Assembly (NCBI RefSeq): GCF_014196635.1
Contig: NZ_JACIEB010000002.1
Span: forward strand, 62,001-126,000
Length of the DNA stretch: 64,000 bases
Source: Sphingobium fontiphilum
GTDB taxonomy: Bacteria > Pseudomonadota > Alphaproteobacteria > Sphingomonadales > Sphingomonadaceae
Direction: 5' to 3'
Below, piece after piece: positions 37,926 to 47,043 of this stretch (the first letter of the stretch is position 1; every line of letters starts with the position of its first letter). Made by a program: the position numbers and the translations under genes. The notes below the pieces were generated by a model that did no database searches, had not been told where the DNA came from, and worked only from the letters and a program-made list of their open reading frames with translations.

Positions 37926-39265
37926 TGAACGCCATCGCCATGGCCGCGGCGGTGCGCGAGGGTCGCGCGACCGCCACCGAGATTCTGGAAAATTGTCTGG
38001 CCGCCATCGACGCCCATGCCGAGCCGCTCTGCGCCGTCACCCGCCTGCTGGCCGACAGGGCGCGACAGGAAGCGGCGCAGGTCGACGCCATGATCGCAGC
38101 GGGCCAAGACCCCGGCCCGCTGGCGGGCGTGCCCTATGGCGTCAAGGATCTGTTCGACGTCGCTGGCCTGCCCACCACCGCCGGTTCCAGCCTCTATGCC
38201 GACGCGCCTCCGGCAAGCGCGGACGCAGAGGCCATATCCCGCCTGCGCGCGGCAGGGGCGGTGCTGGTCGCAACGCTCAACATGGACGAGTTCGCCTATG
38301 GCTTCGCCACCATCAACGCCCGCCATGGCACGACCCGCAACCCGCACGGCCTATCCCGGCTGGCGGGCGGATCGTCGGGCGGATCGGCCGCCATCGTCGC
38401 GGCGGACCTGCTGCCCTTCTCGCTGGGGTCGGACACCAACGGTTCCATCCGAGTCCCCGCCAGCCTGACCGGGCTTTATGGCCTCAAACCCACCCATGGC
38501 GCCCTGCCCATGGGCGGCGTTTTCCCCTTTGCCGACAGTTTCGACGACATCGGCCCGTTCACCCGCTCGGCCGCGGACATGCTGGCCGTCTGGCAGGTGC
38601 TGGCCGGGGTCGAAGCCCCCCCGCCGCCCGCTTCTTTCCGCCTGGCCCGCATGGGCGGGCGTTTCCGCGACAATATCGACCCGGATCAGGTCGCCGCCAT
38701 CGACGCAATCGCCCCCGACAGCCCGATGCTGGAGCTGCCCGACATCGCGCGGGCGCGCTCCGCCGCCTTCCTCATCACCGCCTATGAAGGCGGGGCGCTG
38801 CACCGCGATGCGCTGGCCAGCGACGCCATGGCCTTCGACCCGGCGACGCGCGACCGGCTGATCGCCGGATCGCTGCTGCCGCGCGCCCTTTACGACAAGG
38901 CGCAGGCGTTCCGCGCGACCTTCCGCGCCCGGATCGTCGACCTGATCGCCGACCATGACGTGCTGCTGGCCCCGGCCACGCCCTGCGTCGCGCCAACAGT
39001 GGACGACCCGCGAATCCTGATCGACGGCGCGATGGCGCCCGCGCGCGCGGACCTGGGCATTCACAGCCAGCCGATCAGCTTCACCGGCCTGCCCTCGCTC
39101 GCCGCGCCGCTGCTGCGCCCCGGCCAATTGCCGCTCGGCCTGCAACTGATCGGCAAGCCGGGCAGCGAAGCCATGTTGATTTATTTTGCCGCTATGCTGG
39201 AAAGGCAAGGGCTGGTCGGCGCGTCGCCGCCAGCGGCCATGGCGGCGCAGGGGGACATGACATGA
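37922..39265 (+). CDS. hpxY: Amidase of the AtzE/HpxY family
   Basis: A 447-residue amidase-signature enzyme. The catalytic Lys is in PYGVKDLFDVAGLPTTAGSS, and the Ser-cisSer pair is in LAGGSSGGSAAIVAADLLPF, with GSDTNGSIRVPASLTGLYGL. In Klebsiella the hpxWXYZ group degrades oxalurate and oxamate; HpxY with HpxX probably hydrolyses oxalurate. Its ATG overlaps the fusion gene's stop as ATGA, so the partner domain and amidase are made together. Confidence 0.85.
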   Translation: MMNAIAMAAAVREGRATATEILENCLAAIDAHAEPLCAVTRLLADRARQEAAQVDAMIAAGQDPGPLAGVPYGVKDLFDVAGLPTTAGSSLYADAPPASADAEAISRLRAAGAVLVATLNMDEFAYGFATINARHGTTRNPHGLSRLAGGSSGGSAAIVAADLLPFSLGSDTNGSIRVPASLTGLYGLKPTHGALPMGGVFPFADSFDDIGPFTRSAADMLAVWQVLAGVEAPPPPASFRLARMGGRFRDNIDPDQVAAIDAIAPDSPMLELPDIARARSAAFLITAYEGGALHRDALASDAMAFDPATRDRLIAGSLLPRALYDKAQAFRATFRARIVDLIADHDVLLAPATPCVAPTVDDPRILIDGAMAPARADLGIHSQPISFTGLPSLAAPLLRPGQLPLGLQLIGKPGSEAMLIYFAAMLERQGLVGASPPAAMAAQGDMT

Positions 39266-40599
39266 CAGAGGCTGAGGCGGGGCGGCTCGACCGCTATTTC
39301 GCATTATCGAAACGGGGCACGAGCGCACGAACAGAGGTGCTGGCCGGATTCACCACCTTCCTGACCATGGCCTATATCGTGCTGGTCAACCCCGCGATCC
39401 TGAGCGCGGCGGGGATGCCGGTCGCCTCGGTCGCGGCGGCCACCTGCTTCGCCGCCGCCTTCGCCTCCATCCTCATGGGCATGACCGCCAATGTGCCGCT
39501 GGCGCTGGCGCCGGGCATGGGCCTCAACGCCTATTTCGCCTTCACCGTTGTCGGCCAGATGGGCGTGCCATGGCCCGTGGCGCTCGGCTGCGTGTTCGTT
39601 TCGGGCGTCGCCTTCCTCGTCCTGACGCTGACGGGCGTTCGGCAACTGATCGTGTCGGTCATCCCGCCTTATCTGTTCGCAGCGGTGGCGGGCGGCATCG
39701 GCCTGTTCATCGGCTTCATCGGCCTGAAAAACGCGGGCATCATCGCCAGCAACCCGGCGACCTTCGTGGCGCTGGGCGACCTCAAAGCGCCGGGCGCGGT
39801 GCTGGCCCTGTTCGGCATGCTGGTGATCGGCGCACTCAGCGTGTGGAACGTGCGCGGCGCGATGCTGATCGGCATCGTCGCCACCACCATCGCGGGCTGG
39901 CTGTTCGGGCAGGTCGAGGTGAAGCCCGAACCCTATAGCCTCGACGCGCTGACCGGCACCGCGTTCCAGCTTGACCTAGCGGGCGTGTTCGGCCTGTCGG
40001 GCAGCCATGGTCTGGGCCTTGTCGAAATCCTGTTCGTTTTCCTGTTCGTCGACCTGTTCGACAATATCGGCACATTGGTCGCGGTGACGAAGCGCGCCGG
40101 GCTGATCGACGCCGCCGGAAAAATCCCCGGCCTCAACCGCATATTGATGACCGACGCGGTCGCCACCATCGTCGGCTCCATGGCGGGGACCAGCACCGTC
40201 ACATCCTATGTCGAAAGCGCGGCCGGCGTGCAGGCGGGCGGGCGCACCGGCCTAACCGCCATTGTCACCGGCATCCTCTTTCTCGCCACCATGTTCGTCG
40301 CGCCCTATGCCCAGTTGGTGCCGCTGGCGGCGACCGCGCCCGCGCTCATCATCGTCGGCGGCCTGATGCTGCTGCCGCTGACCGAAGTGGAGTGGGAAGA
40401 CCCGATGTCGGCCATCCCCGCCTTCCTGACCGTGGCGATGATCCCGCTGACCTTCTCCATCGCCAACGGCCTTGCCTTTGGCATCACCGCCCATGCCGCG
40501 CTCAAGCTCGTGCGCGGCACGGCAACGCGCAAGGACTGGTTCCTCTTCATCCTCGCCGGGCTGTTCGTCGTTCGCTTCATCTGGATGGGAGCCGCCTGA
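39262..40599 (+). CDS. NCS2/AzgA-type purine permease
   Basis: A 445-residue permease with 12-14 helices. It begins with FALSKRGTSARTEVLAGFTT (family opening), then TMAYIVLVNPAIL, MGMTANVPLALAPGMGLNAY and LFVDLFDNIGTLVAVTKRAG, typical of AzgA-like guanine/hypoxanthine/adenine transporters. It probably imports purine bases in symport with protons. It overlaps hpxY as ATGA, and the next gene as TGATG. Confidence 0.88.
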   Translation: MTEAEAGRLDRYFALSKRGTSARTEVLAGFTTFLTMAYIVLVNPAILSAAGMPVASVAAATCFAAAFASILMGMTANVPLALAPGMGLNAYFAFTVVGQMGVPWPVALGCVFVSGVAFLVLTLTGVRQLIVSVIPPYLFAAVAGGIGLFIGFIGLKNAGIIASNPATFVALGDLKAPGAVLALFGMLVIGALSVWNVRGAMLIGIVATTIAGWLFGQVEVKPEPYSLDALTGTAFQLDLAGVFGLSGSHGLGLVEILFVFLFVDLFDNIGTLVAVTKRAGLIDAAGKIPGLNRILMTDAVATIVGSMAGTSTVTSYVESAAGVQAGGRTGLTAIVTGILFLATMFVAPYAQLVPLAATAPALIIVGGLMLLPLTEVEWEDPMSAIPAFLTVAMIPLTFSIANGLAFGITAHAALKLVRGTATRKDWFLFILAGLFVVRFIWMGAA

Positions 40600-41528
40600 T
40601 GCGCCGCATTTTGATCCTCGCCGCCGCGCTCATCGCGCCGCTCTCCGCCGCGCACGCGCAAAAGCTGGACGAGACGCCGCGCACCGTGCTGATGACCGCC
40701 TATTATCCCGAATGGAATGCGCTGGAGCCGTCGATCGACGATCCCCAGAAGCACCAGATCAACGGCATGACCTTCCTGACGGGCGCGATGGCGGGCAAGC
40801 CCGTGCTGCTGATGCAGAGCGGCGTTTCGATGGTCAACGCCGCCATGAACACGCAACTGGTGCTCGATCATTTCAACGTCAAGCGCATCGTCTTTTCCGG
40901 CATCGCGGGCGGCGTCGACCCGGTGCTCAACATCGGCGACGTGATCGTGGCCGACAGTTGGGGGCAATATTTGGAAGTCTCCTTCGCCCGCCGCACCAGG
41001 AAAGGGTATGAGCCGCCCGAAAAGATCGACCCGGAGGCGCCGCTCAACTGGAACTTCATGTTCCCGCGCGGCGTGCGCGTGGGCAGCGCCACGCAAGCGC
41101 CCAGCCGCCATTATGTCTTCCATGTCGACCCCGCCCTGCTGACGCTGGCGCGGCAGGTGGCGCCGCAGGTGGCGATGGAACGCTGTGTCCCCGCCAGTGA
41201 AAAGGCGCTGCCCGGCTCCGAACTCTGCCTGCCCAGAACGCCCAAGGTCGTGGTGGGGGGCACGGGGGTCAGCGCGGGCGTCTTCGCCGACAACGCCGCC
41301 TTCCGCATCTACTTGCAAAAGGCATGGAACGCCCGGCTGCTCGACATGGAATCCGCCGCCGTGCTCCAGGTCGCCTATGCCAACAGCGTGCCCGCCATCG
41401 CCTTCCGCAGCCTGTCGGACCTGGCGGGCGGCGACCGGCACAAGAATATGGAGGATACGTTCGAGCATCTCGCCTCGGTCAATTCCGCCCATGTCGTCCG
41501 CGCCTTTGTCGCGGCGCTGCCGGATTGA
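40599..41528 (+). CDS. Exported purine nucleosidase/phosphorylase-like protein
   Basis: A 309-residue protein with signal peptide (MRRILILAAALIAPLSAAHA) and a PNP/UDP-phosphorylase fold: VLLMQSGVSMVNAAMNTQLV, FSGIAGGVDPVLNIGDVIVA, and RLLDMESAAVLQVAYANSVP with Asp/Glu-Met-Glu recognition, similar to methylthioadenosine/SAH nucleosidases. It would release purine bases from nucleosides in the periplasm. Cys are present at residues near 200-208, possibly a disulfide. Follows the permease directly. Confidence 0.82.
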   Translation: MRRILILAAALIAPLSAAHAQKLDETPRTVLMTAYYPEWNALEPSIDDPQKHQINGMTFLTGAMAGKPVLLMQSGVSMVNAAMNTQLVLDHFNVKRIVFSGIAGGVDPVLNIGDVIVADSWGQYLEVSFARRTRKGYEPPEKIDPEAPLNWNFMFPRGVRVGSATQAPSRHYVFHVDPALLTLARQVAPQVAMERCVPASEKALPGSELCLPRTPKVVVGGTGVSAGVFADNAAFRIYLQKAWNARLLDMESAAVLQVAYANSVPAIAFRSLSDLAGGDRHKNMEDTFEHLASVNSAHVVRAFVAALPD

Positions 41529-41535
41529 TAGGCCG

Positions 41536-43119
41536 ATGCTGACGACCGTGACCAGCGCGAACGGGATGGCGACATCGCCCCATTTTCTGGCCTCCCGCGC
41601 TGGGCGCGATGTGCTGCGCGACGGCGGCAATGCGGTCGAGGCCTGCGTCGCCGTCGCCGCGACACTGGCGGTCGTCTATCCGCACATGACCGGCATGGGC
41701 GGCGACGGTTTCTGGGTGATCGCGGAGCCGGACGGCCGGGTGCATGGCGTCCATGGCTGCGGCGGCGCGGCGGCGAGCGCCGACCTGTCGCTTTATGCGG
41801 GGCTGGATGCAGTTCCCACGCGCGGGCCGCTGGCGGCCAACACTGTCGCGGGCACGATTTCGGGCTGGGCAGCGGCGCTGGAGAGTGCGGGCGGGACGAT
41901 GCCGCTCGAACGTCTGCTGCGCGACGCCATCGCTCATGCCAAGGCGGGCGTCGCCGTCACCGCCGGGGGCGCGGCCATCGCGGCGGCCAAGGGCGGCGAA
42001 CTGCGCGGCCAGCCTGGCGCATGGGCGGCGACCTTCGAACCCGAAGGCCGCCCGCTGGTCGAGGGCGACATGCTGCGCCAGCCCGCTCTGGCGCAAACGC
42101 TGGAGCGGCTCGTGGCCGAGGGGCTGGACAGCTTCTACACCGGGGCCCTCGCCGCCGACATCGCCGCCGATCTCGCCGCGTTGAGCAGCCCCGTCTCCGC
42201 CGCCGACCTTGCCGCCCATGCCGCCACCCGCCCCGCGCCGCTGCATGTGCCGATCGCGGGCGCGATCCTCTACAACAGCGCGCCGCCGACCCAGGGCTTC
42301 GCCTCGCTCCTGATCCTCGCCCTGTTCGACCGGCTGCGGGACAAGGGCGCCGCCGACAGCTTCGCCCATGTCCATAGCGTGGTGGAGGCGACCAAGCAGG
42401 GTTTTCTGCTGCGCGACGCGCATGTCGGCGATCCCGCTTACCATGATTATGATTATCAGGGCCTGCTCGACGATCCCGCCGCACTTGACGCGCTGGCGGC
42501 GCGGATCGACCCGGCCCGCGCCCTGCCCTGGCCCCAGCCCACCCAATGGGGCGACACCTGCTGGTTCGCGGCGGCGGACAAGGACGGGCGCGTCGTTTCC
42601 TGCATACAGTCCACCTATTTCGAATTCGGATCGGGCATCGTCCTGCCGCGCACCGGCATCACTTGGCAGAACCGGGGATCGAGCTTTCGCCTTGCGACAA
42701 CCGGCTGGAACGCGCTCAGGCCCGGCCGCAAGCCCTTCCACACGCTCAACCCCGCGCTCGCCCGGTTCGACGATGGCCGCACCATGGCCTATGGCACGAT
42801 GGGCGGCGAGGGCCAGCCCCAGACGCAGGCGGCGCTCTTCACCCGCTACGCCCATTATGGCGTGGACCTCCAGCAGGCGATCAGCCGCCCGCGCTGGCTG
42901 CTTGGCCGCACATGGGGCGAACAGAGCCTGACGCTGAAGCTGGAGGACGGTTTTGACGAAGGGATTTACGCGGCGCTGGCGGCGGCGGGCCATGATATCG
43001 AGCGTATCGGCCCGCTCACCGCGACCATGGGCCATGCCGGGGCCATCGTCCGCCATGCCGACGGCCGTCTGGATGGCGCAACCGATCCGCGCAGCGATGG
43101 CGAGGTCGCTTCATGGTGA
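41536..43119 (+). CDS. hpxW: Oxamate amidohydrolase, gamma-glutamyltransferase fold
   Basis: A 527-residue Ntn-hydrolase precursor. The probable self-cleavage nucleophile is Thr341 in WGDTCWFAAADKDG, with GPLAANTVAGTISGWAAALE upstream and GTMGGEGQPQTQAALFTRYA later. HpxW of Klebsiella hydrolyses oxamate to oxalate and ammonia. It has no signal peptide, in contrast to periplasmic GGTs. The next gene overlaps its end by 7 bp. Confidence 0.85.
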   Translation: MLTTVTSANGMATSPHFLASRAGRDVLRDGGNAVEACVAVAATLAVVYPHMTGMGGDGFWVIAEPDGRVHGVHGCGGAAASADLSLYAGLDAVPTRGPLAANTVAGTISGWAAALESAGGTMPLERLLRDAIAHAKAGVAVTAGGAAIAAAKGGELRGQPGAWAATFEPEGRPLVEGDMLRQPALAQTLERLVAEGLDSFYTGALAADIAADLAALSSPVSAADLAAHAATRPAPLHVPIAGAILYNSAPPTQGFASLLILALFDRLRDKGAADSFAHVHSVVEATKQGFLLRDAHVGDPAYHDYDYQGLLDDPAALDALAARIDPARALPWPQPTQWGDTCWFAAADKDGRVVSCIQSTYFEFGSGIVLPRTGITWQNRGSSFRLATTGWNALRPGRKPFHTLNPALARFDDGRTMAYGTMGGEGQPQTQAALFTRYAHYGVDLQQAISRPRWLLGRTWGEQSLTLKLEDGFDEGIYAALAAAGHDIERIGPLTATMGHAGAIVRHADGRLDGATDPRSDGEVASW

Positions 43120-44423
43120 GCGCCCTGCCCCCCGGCGGCGCGCGCGCGGTGGCGCGATGCGACATGCTGGGCGCAGCGCCCTATAGCGACATGGCGGGCG
43201 GCCTCTATCGCGCCTATCTGACGCCCGCCTATGCCGCCGCGCAACGCGCATTGACGGAATGGATGGAGCAGGCCGGGATGACCGTGCGCCTCGACCCCGC
43301 CGCCAACCTGATCGGCCGTTATGAGGGTGCGACGCGCGACGCCCCCGCTTTGCTGATCGGCAGCCATATCGACAGCGTGCGCGACGCGGGCCTTTATGAC
43401 GGGCCGCTGGGCGTCATGCTGGGGATCGAGGCGGTCGACGCGCTGAACCGCGCCGGACGACGCCTGCCCTTCCCTATCGAGATCATCGCCTTTGGCGACG
43501 AGGAAGGCTCCCGCTTCCCCGCCGCGATGCTGACCAGCCGCGCAGTGGCGGGGGTGCTGGAGGCTGATGCGCTGGAGGTGGCGGATCGCGACGGCGTCAC
43601 CCTGCATGACGCCCTGGCCTCCTTCCGTCACCCCAGCGAAGGCTGGGGTCTCATGCCTCGAAACGCAAAGACCCCAGCCTTCGCTGGGGTGACGGATTAT
43701 CTGGCGGCGCGCCGCGCACCGGGCGCGACCCTCGCCTATCTCGAAGCGCATATCGAACAAGGTCCGGTGCTGGAGGCGAAGGGCCTCGCGCTCGGCACGG
43801 TCACCGGCATCGCCGCGCAACTGCGCCTGTCCGCCATCGTCACCGGACAGGCCAATCATGCCGGCACAACCACCATGGCGCTGCGCCGCGACGCGCTGAC
43901 CGGCGCGGCGGAAATGATGCTGGCCATCGAAGGAATCGCGCGCGACGACGCCTCCGATCTGGTGGCGACCGTCGGCCGGATCGAGGCGCTGCCCGGCGCG
44001 CCCAATGTCGTGCCGGGCGAGGTCCGCTTTTCCATCGACATCCGTTCGGGCGACCCGGCCCGCCGCGACCGCGCGGCGCAAGCCATATTGGTCGCGCTGG
44101 AGCATGTCGCCTCGTCGCGCGGGCTGGCGGTCGCTGTCGAACAGGTCCACGATCTGCCCGCCAGCCCCTGCGACCCGGCGCTGATGGACATGATGGACGC
44201 CGCGCTGGCCGATGCCGGCCATCCCCCCTTCCGCCTCGTGTCCGGCGCGGGGCATGACGCGATGGCGATGGCTGCGCTGTGCCCCACCGCCATGCTCTTC
44301 ATCCGTTGCCGCGCGGGCATCAGCCACAACCCCGCCGAGCATATCGACCCGGCCGATGCGGAAGCCGCATTTCAGGCTATGCTGGGCTTCATAAGAAAAT
44401 TGGGAGAGTCCGTTGCCGCTTGA
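43113..44423 (+). CDS. hpxK: Allantoate amidohydrolase with in-frame repeat insertion
   Basis: Removes the ureido group of allantoate to give ureidoglycine. The M20-family enzyme (436 residues) has metal ligands in LIGSHIDSVRDAGLYDGPLG, AFGDEEGSRF, QANHAGTTTMALR and SHNPAEHID. Residues about 172-194 (RHPSEGWGLMPRN ... AGVT) are encoded by a 67-bp perfect palindromic repeat and are foreign to the family; they lie between DGVTLHDALASF and LAYLEAHIEQGPVLE, a variable linker. All catalytic residues remain, so the protein may still be active. The gene overlaps hpxW and hpxJ. Confidence 0.88.
   Translation: MVSALPPGGARAVARCDMLGAAPYSDMAGGLYRAYLTPAYAAAQRALTEWMEQAGMTVRLDPAANLIGRYEGATRDAPALLIGSHIDSVRDAGLYDGPLGVMLGIEAVDALNRAGRRLPFPIEIIAFGDEEGSRFPAAMLTSRAVAGVLEADALEVADRDGVTLHDALASFRHPSEGWGLMPRNAKTPAFAGVTDYLAARRAPGATLAYLEAHIEQGPVLEAKGLALGTVTGIAAQLRLSAIVTGQANHAGTTTMALRRDALTGAAEMMLAIEGIARDDASDLVATVGRIEALPGAPNVVPGEVRFSIDIRSGDPARRDRAAQAILVALEHVASSRGLAVAVEQVHDLPASPCDPALMDMMDAALADAGHPPFRLVSGAGHDAMAMAALCPTAMLFIRCRAGISHNPAEHIDPADAEAAFQAMLGFIRKLGESVAA
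43627..43693. repeat. Palindromic element inside the allantoate amidohydrolase gene
   Basis: A perfect inverted repeat with 24-bp arms (GTCACCCCAGCGAAGGCTGG plus GGTC and its complement) around a 19-bp centre. The left arm is identical to that of the element at 1134. Translated, it adds about 23 residues without a stop. Confidence 0.92.
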
Positions 44424-45645
44424 TCCGACCCTCTTCGGCGAGATCGACCCGCCCCAGCGCCTGCTGATGGGGCCGGGGCCGGTCAACGCCCATCCCCGCG
44501 TGCTGCGCGCCATGTCGGCCGATCTTCTGGGCCAGTTCGACCCGGAAATGACCGGCTATATGAATCAGGTGATGGCGCTCTATCGCCCGATCTTCGGCAC
44601 GGCCAATCGCTGGACCATGTTGATCGACGGCACCGCGCGCGCGGCCATCGAAGCGTCGCTGGTCAGCCTCGTCGCGCCCGGCGACCGGGTGCTGGTGGTC
44701 AACTTCGGCCGCTTCGGCCTGTTGCTGACCGAAATCCTCAGCCGGATCGGCGCGGTCATCGAAACCGTCGATGCGCCCTGGGGTGAAACCGTGCCTATGG
44801 AGGCCATCGCCGCCGCCATCGAACGCACCGCGCCGAAACTGGTCGCGTGCGTCCATGGCGACACGTCGACCACCATGGCCCAGCCGCTCGATGGCCTGGG
44901 CGACCTGTGCCGAGCGGCGGGCGCGCTGTCCTATGTCGACGCCACCGCCACCATCGGCGGCATGGAAATCGCCGCTGACCGCTGGGGCGTCGACATCGTC
45001 ACCGGCGGCCTTCAGAAATGCCTCGGCGGCCCGTCCGGCTCTGCACCGATCACCATTTCCGACGCAGCGGCGGAGCATATCTTCGCCCGCCGACACACCG
45101 AAGCGGGCATCCGCATGGCGGGGCTGGAGGATGGCGCGGGGCCGCGCATCGGCTCCAACTATTTCGACCTTGCGATGATCATGGATTATTGGAGCGAAAA
45201 GCGCCTCAATCACCATACGGAGGCGACCTCCATGCTCTATGCCGCGCGGGAATGCGCGCGGATCGTCCTGGGCGAAGGGCTGGACGCCCGCTATGCCCGC
45301 CACGCCGCCGCCGGGCGGGCGATGACCGCCGGGCTGCGCGCCATGGGACTGACCGTGTTCGGCGCCGACGCCACCCGCATGACCAATGTCACCGGCGTCC
45401 ATATCCCCCATGGCGTCGATGGCGAAGCGATCCGCCGGATGATGCGCGAAGCCTTCGAGATCGAGATCGGCACCGCCTTCGGCCCGCTGGCGGGCCAGAT
45501 CTGGCGCATCGGCGCGATGGGCTACAACGCCATGCGGCATAAGGTGCTGCTGACGCTCGGCGCGCTCGAAGCCTGCCTGCTGCGCGAAGGCTTCGCCCTG
45601 CCGCCCGGCAAGGCCGTCGCCGCCGCGATGGAGGCTTGGGGATGA
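44413..45645 (+). CDS. hpxJ: (S)-Ureidoglycine-glyoxylate aminotransferase
   Basis: PLP enzyme (410 residues) that turns ureidoglycine and glyoxylate into oxalurate and glycine. It has LLMGPGPVNAHPRVLRAMSA near the start, ACVHGDTSTTMAQPLDGLGD, the Schiff-base Lys region DIVTGGLQKCLGGPSG, and the C-terminal WRIGAMGYNAMRHKVLLTL. It starts at a TTG (44413), preceded by GGGAGAG; no family-length ATG exists. It overlaps hpxK by 11 bp. Also called PucG in Bacillus. Confidence 0.88.
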   Translation: MPLDPTLFGEIDPPQRLLMGPGPVNAHPRVLRAMSADLLGQFDPEMTGYMNQVMALYRPIFGTANRWTMLIDGTARAAIEASLVSLVAPGDRVLVVNFGRFGLLLTEILSRIGAVIETVDAPWGETVPMEAIAAAIERTAPKLVACVHGDTSTTMAQPLDGLGDLCRAAGALSYVDATATIGGMEIAADRWGVDIVTGGLQKCLGGPSGSAPITISDAAAEHIFARRHTEAGIRMAGLEDGAGPRIGSNYFDLAMIMDYWSEKRLNHHTEATSMLYAARECARIVLGEGLDARYARHAAAGRAMTAGLRAMGLTVFGADATRMTNVTGVHIPHGVDGEAIRRMMREAFEIEIGTAFGPLAGQIWRIGAMGYNAMRHKVLLTLGALEACLLREGFALPPGKAVAAAMEAWG

Positions 45646-45664
45646 AGAGCGCGCGATCTTCCGT

Positions 45665-45790
45665 CATCCTCCCCCACAGGGGGAGGGAGACCGCCGCCCA
45701 AGGCGGTGGTGGAGGGGTATCTCCCTGTCGCGGGGGCGACACCCCTCCGTCAGGCCTGCGGTCCGCGACCTCCCCTGTCAGGGGAGGATG
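45665..45790. repeat. Multi-hairpin repeat between hpxJ and puuE
   Basis: Ends are CATCCTCCCC and GGGGAGGATG, a perfect 10-bp inverted repeat. Inside are CCCCCACAGGGGG and GGAGGGGT/ACCCCTCC hairpins. This element is common in sphingomonad genomes. It is the only gap over 20 bp in the purine operon, and its right arm supplies the GGGGAGG in front of puuE. Confidence 0.8.
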
Positions 45791-45793
45791 GGC

Positions 45794-46666
45794 ATGATGG
45801 CGCGCGACCTCATCGGCTATGGCCCCACCCCGCCCGATCCGCGCTGGCCCGGCGGCGCGAAGGTCGCCGTGCAGTTCGTCGTCAATTATGAGGAAGGTGC
45901 GGAGAACAGCGTCCTCAACGGCGACAAGGGCTCCGAAGCCTTCCTGTCCGAAATGGTCGGCGCAGCCAGCCATCCCGCCCGTGCGATGGCGATGGAAAGC
46001 CTCTATGAATATGGCGGCCGCGCGGGGTTCTGGCGGCTGTATCGCATATTTACCGAACGGCAATTGCCCGTCACCGTCTTCGGCGTCGCCAACGCCATGG
46101 CGATGAACGGCCAAGCGGTCGATGCGATGCTGGCGGCCGACTGGGAAATCGCCAGCCACGGCCTCAAATGGATCGATTATCAATATGTGCCCGAAGATGT
46201 GGAGCGCGACCATATCGCGCAGGCCATCGCCATCCACACCCGCCTGACCGGCAGCCGCCCCTTGGGCTGGTATCAGGGCCGCACATCGCCCAACACCGCG
46301 CGGCTGGTGCGGGAGGAAGGCGGCTTTATCTACGACGCCGACAGCTACGCGGACGACCTACCCTATTATGCGCAGGGGCAACTCATTGTCCCCTATACGC
46401 TCGACGCCAACGACATGAAGATCGTCGCCTATAACGGCTTTACCGAAGGCGAACAGTTCTTCCGCTATCTGCGCGACACGTTCGACCAGCTCCGTGAGGA
46501 AGGCGGGCGGATGATGTCCGTCGGCCTGCACGGCCGCATCGCCGGTCGACCCGGCCGCGCCCGCGCGCTCGCCCGCTTCCTCGACCATGTGATCGCCAGC
46601 GGCGACGCCTGGGTCGCCCGCCGCATCGACATCGCCCGCCACTGGATGGAGGTTCACCCCCTATGA
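45794..46666 (+). CDS. puuE: Allantoinase, polysaccharide-deacetylase-like (PuuE)
   Basis: Opens the allantoin ring to allantoate. The 290-residue PuuE-family protein has RDLIGYGPTPPDPRWPGGAK at the start, FVVNYEEGAENSVLNGDKGS, EIASHGLKWIDYQYV, YQGRTSPNTARLV and MMSVGLHGRIAGRPGRARAL. It is unrelated to the AllB/amidohydrolase type. Starts are ATG at 45788, 45794 and 45797; GGGGAGG from the upstream repeat suits 45794 or 45797. Overlaps hpxZ as ATGA. Confidence 0.92.
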   Translation: MMARDLIGYGPTPPDPRWPGGAKVAVQFVVNYEEGAENSVLNGDKGSEAFLSEMVGAASHPARAMAMESLYEYGGRAGFWRLYRIFTERQLPVTVFGVANAMAMNGQAVDAMLAADWEIASHGLKWIDYQYVPEDVERDHIAQAIAIHTRLTGSRPLGWYQGRTSPNTARLVREEGGFIYDADSYADDLPYYAQGQLIVPYTLDANDMKIVAYNGFTEGEQFFRYLRDTFDQLREEGGRMMSVGLHGRIAGRPGRARALARFLDHVIASGDAWVARRIDIARHWMEVHPL

Positions 46667-47043
46667 CTATCGACGATCCCGAACTGCTGGCGCAAGTCAC
46701 CGCCGCCTTCATGGAATATGAGCGCGCACTGATGGAGGATGACATTCCGGCGATGGACGCGCTGTTCCACGAAGCGCCGACCACCAACCGCTATGGCGTG
46801 GGCGAAGTCCTCTATGGCATTGAGGCGATACGCGAATTCCGCAAGGGCCGTGGCGGATCGCCGCAGCGCAAGCTGGGGAAGGTCGCGATCACTGTTTACG
46901 GCGATTCCTTCGCCACCGCCGACGCCGAATTCTTCCGCGAAAACAGCGACCGGCGCGGCCGCCAGACGCAAAGCTGGGTGAAATTCCCCGACGGCTGGAA
47001 AGTCGTCTCCGCCCATGTCTCGCTGGAAGGGAACAGCCACTGA
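46663..47043 (+). CDS. hpxZ: HpxZ/AtzH-like protein (DUF3225)
   Basis: A 126-residue SnoaL/NTF2-like small protein: PELLAQVTAAFMEYERALME, MDALFHEAPTTNRYGVGEVL and QTQSWVKFPDGWKVVSAHVS. HpxZ accompanies HpxY/HpxW in oxalurate use; its relative AtzH is a decarboxylase in cyanuric acid breakdown. The exact step is not settled. TGATG overlap with uraD. Confidence 0.88.
   Translation: MTIDDPELLAQVTAAFMEYERALMEDDIPAMDALFHEAPTTNRYGVGEVLYGIEAIREFRKGRGGSPQRKLGKVAITVYGDSFATADAEFFRENSDRRGRQTQSWVKFPDGWKVVSAHVSLEGNSH

Noticed and set aside
43113..44423. Pseudogene call for the allantoate amidohydrolase because of the repeat
   Set aside because: The insertion leaves the frame open and all visible metal-binding motifs intact, so the gene is kept as intact but modified.
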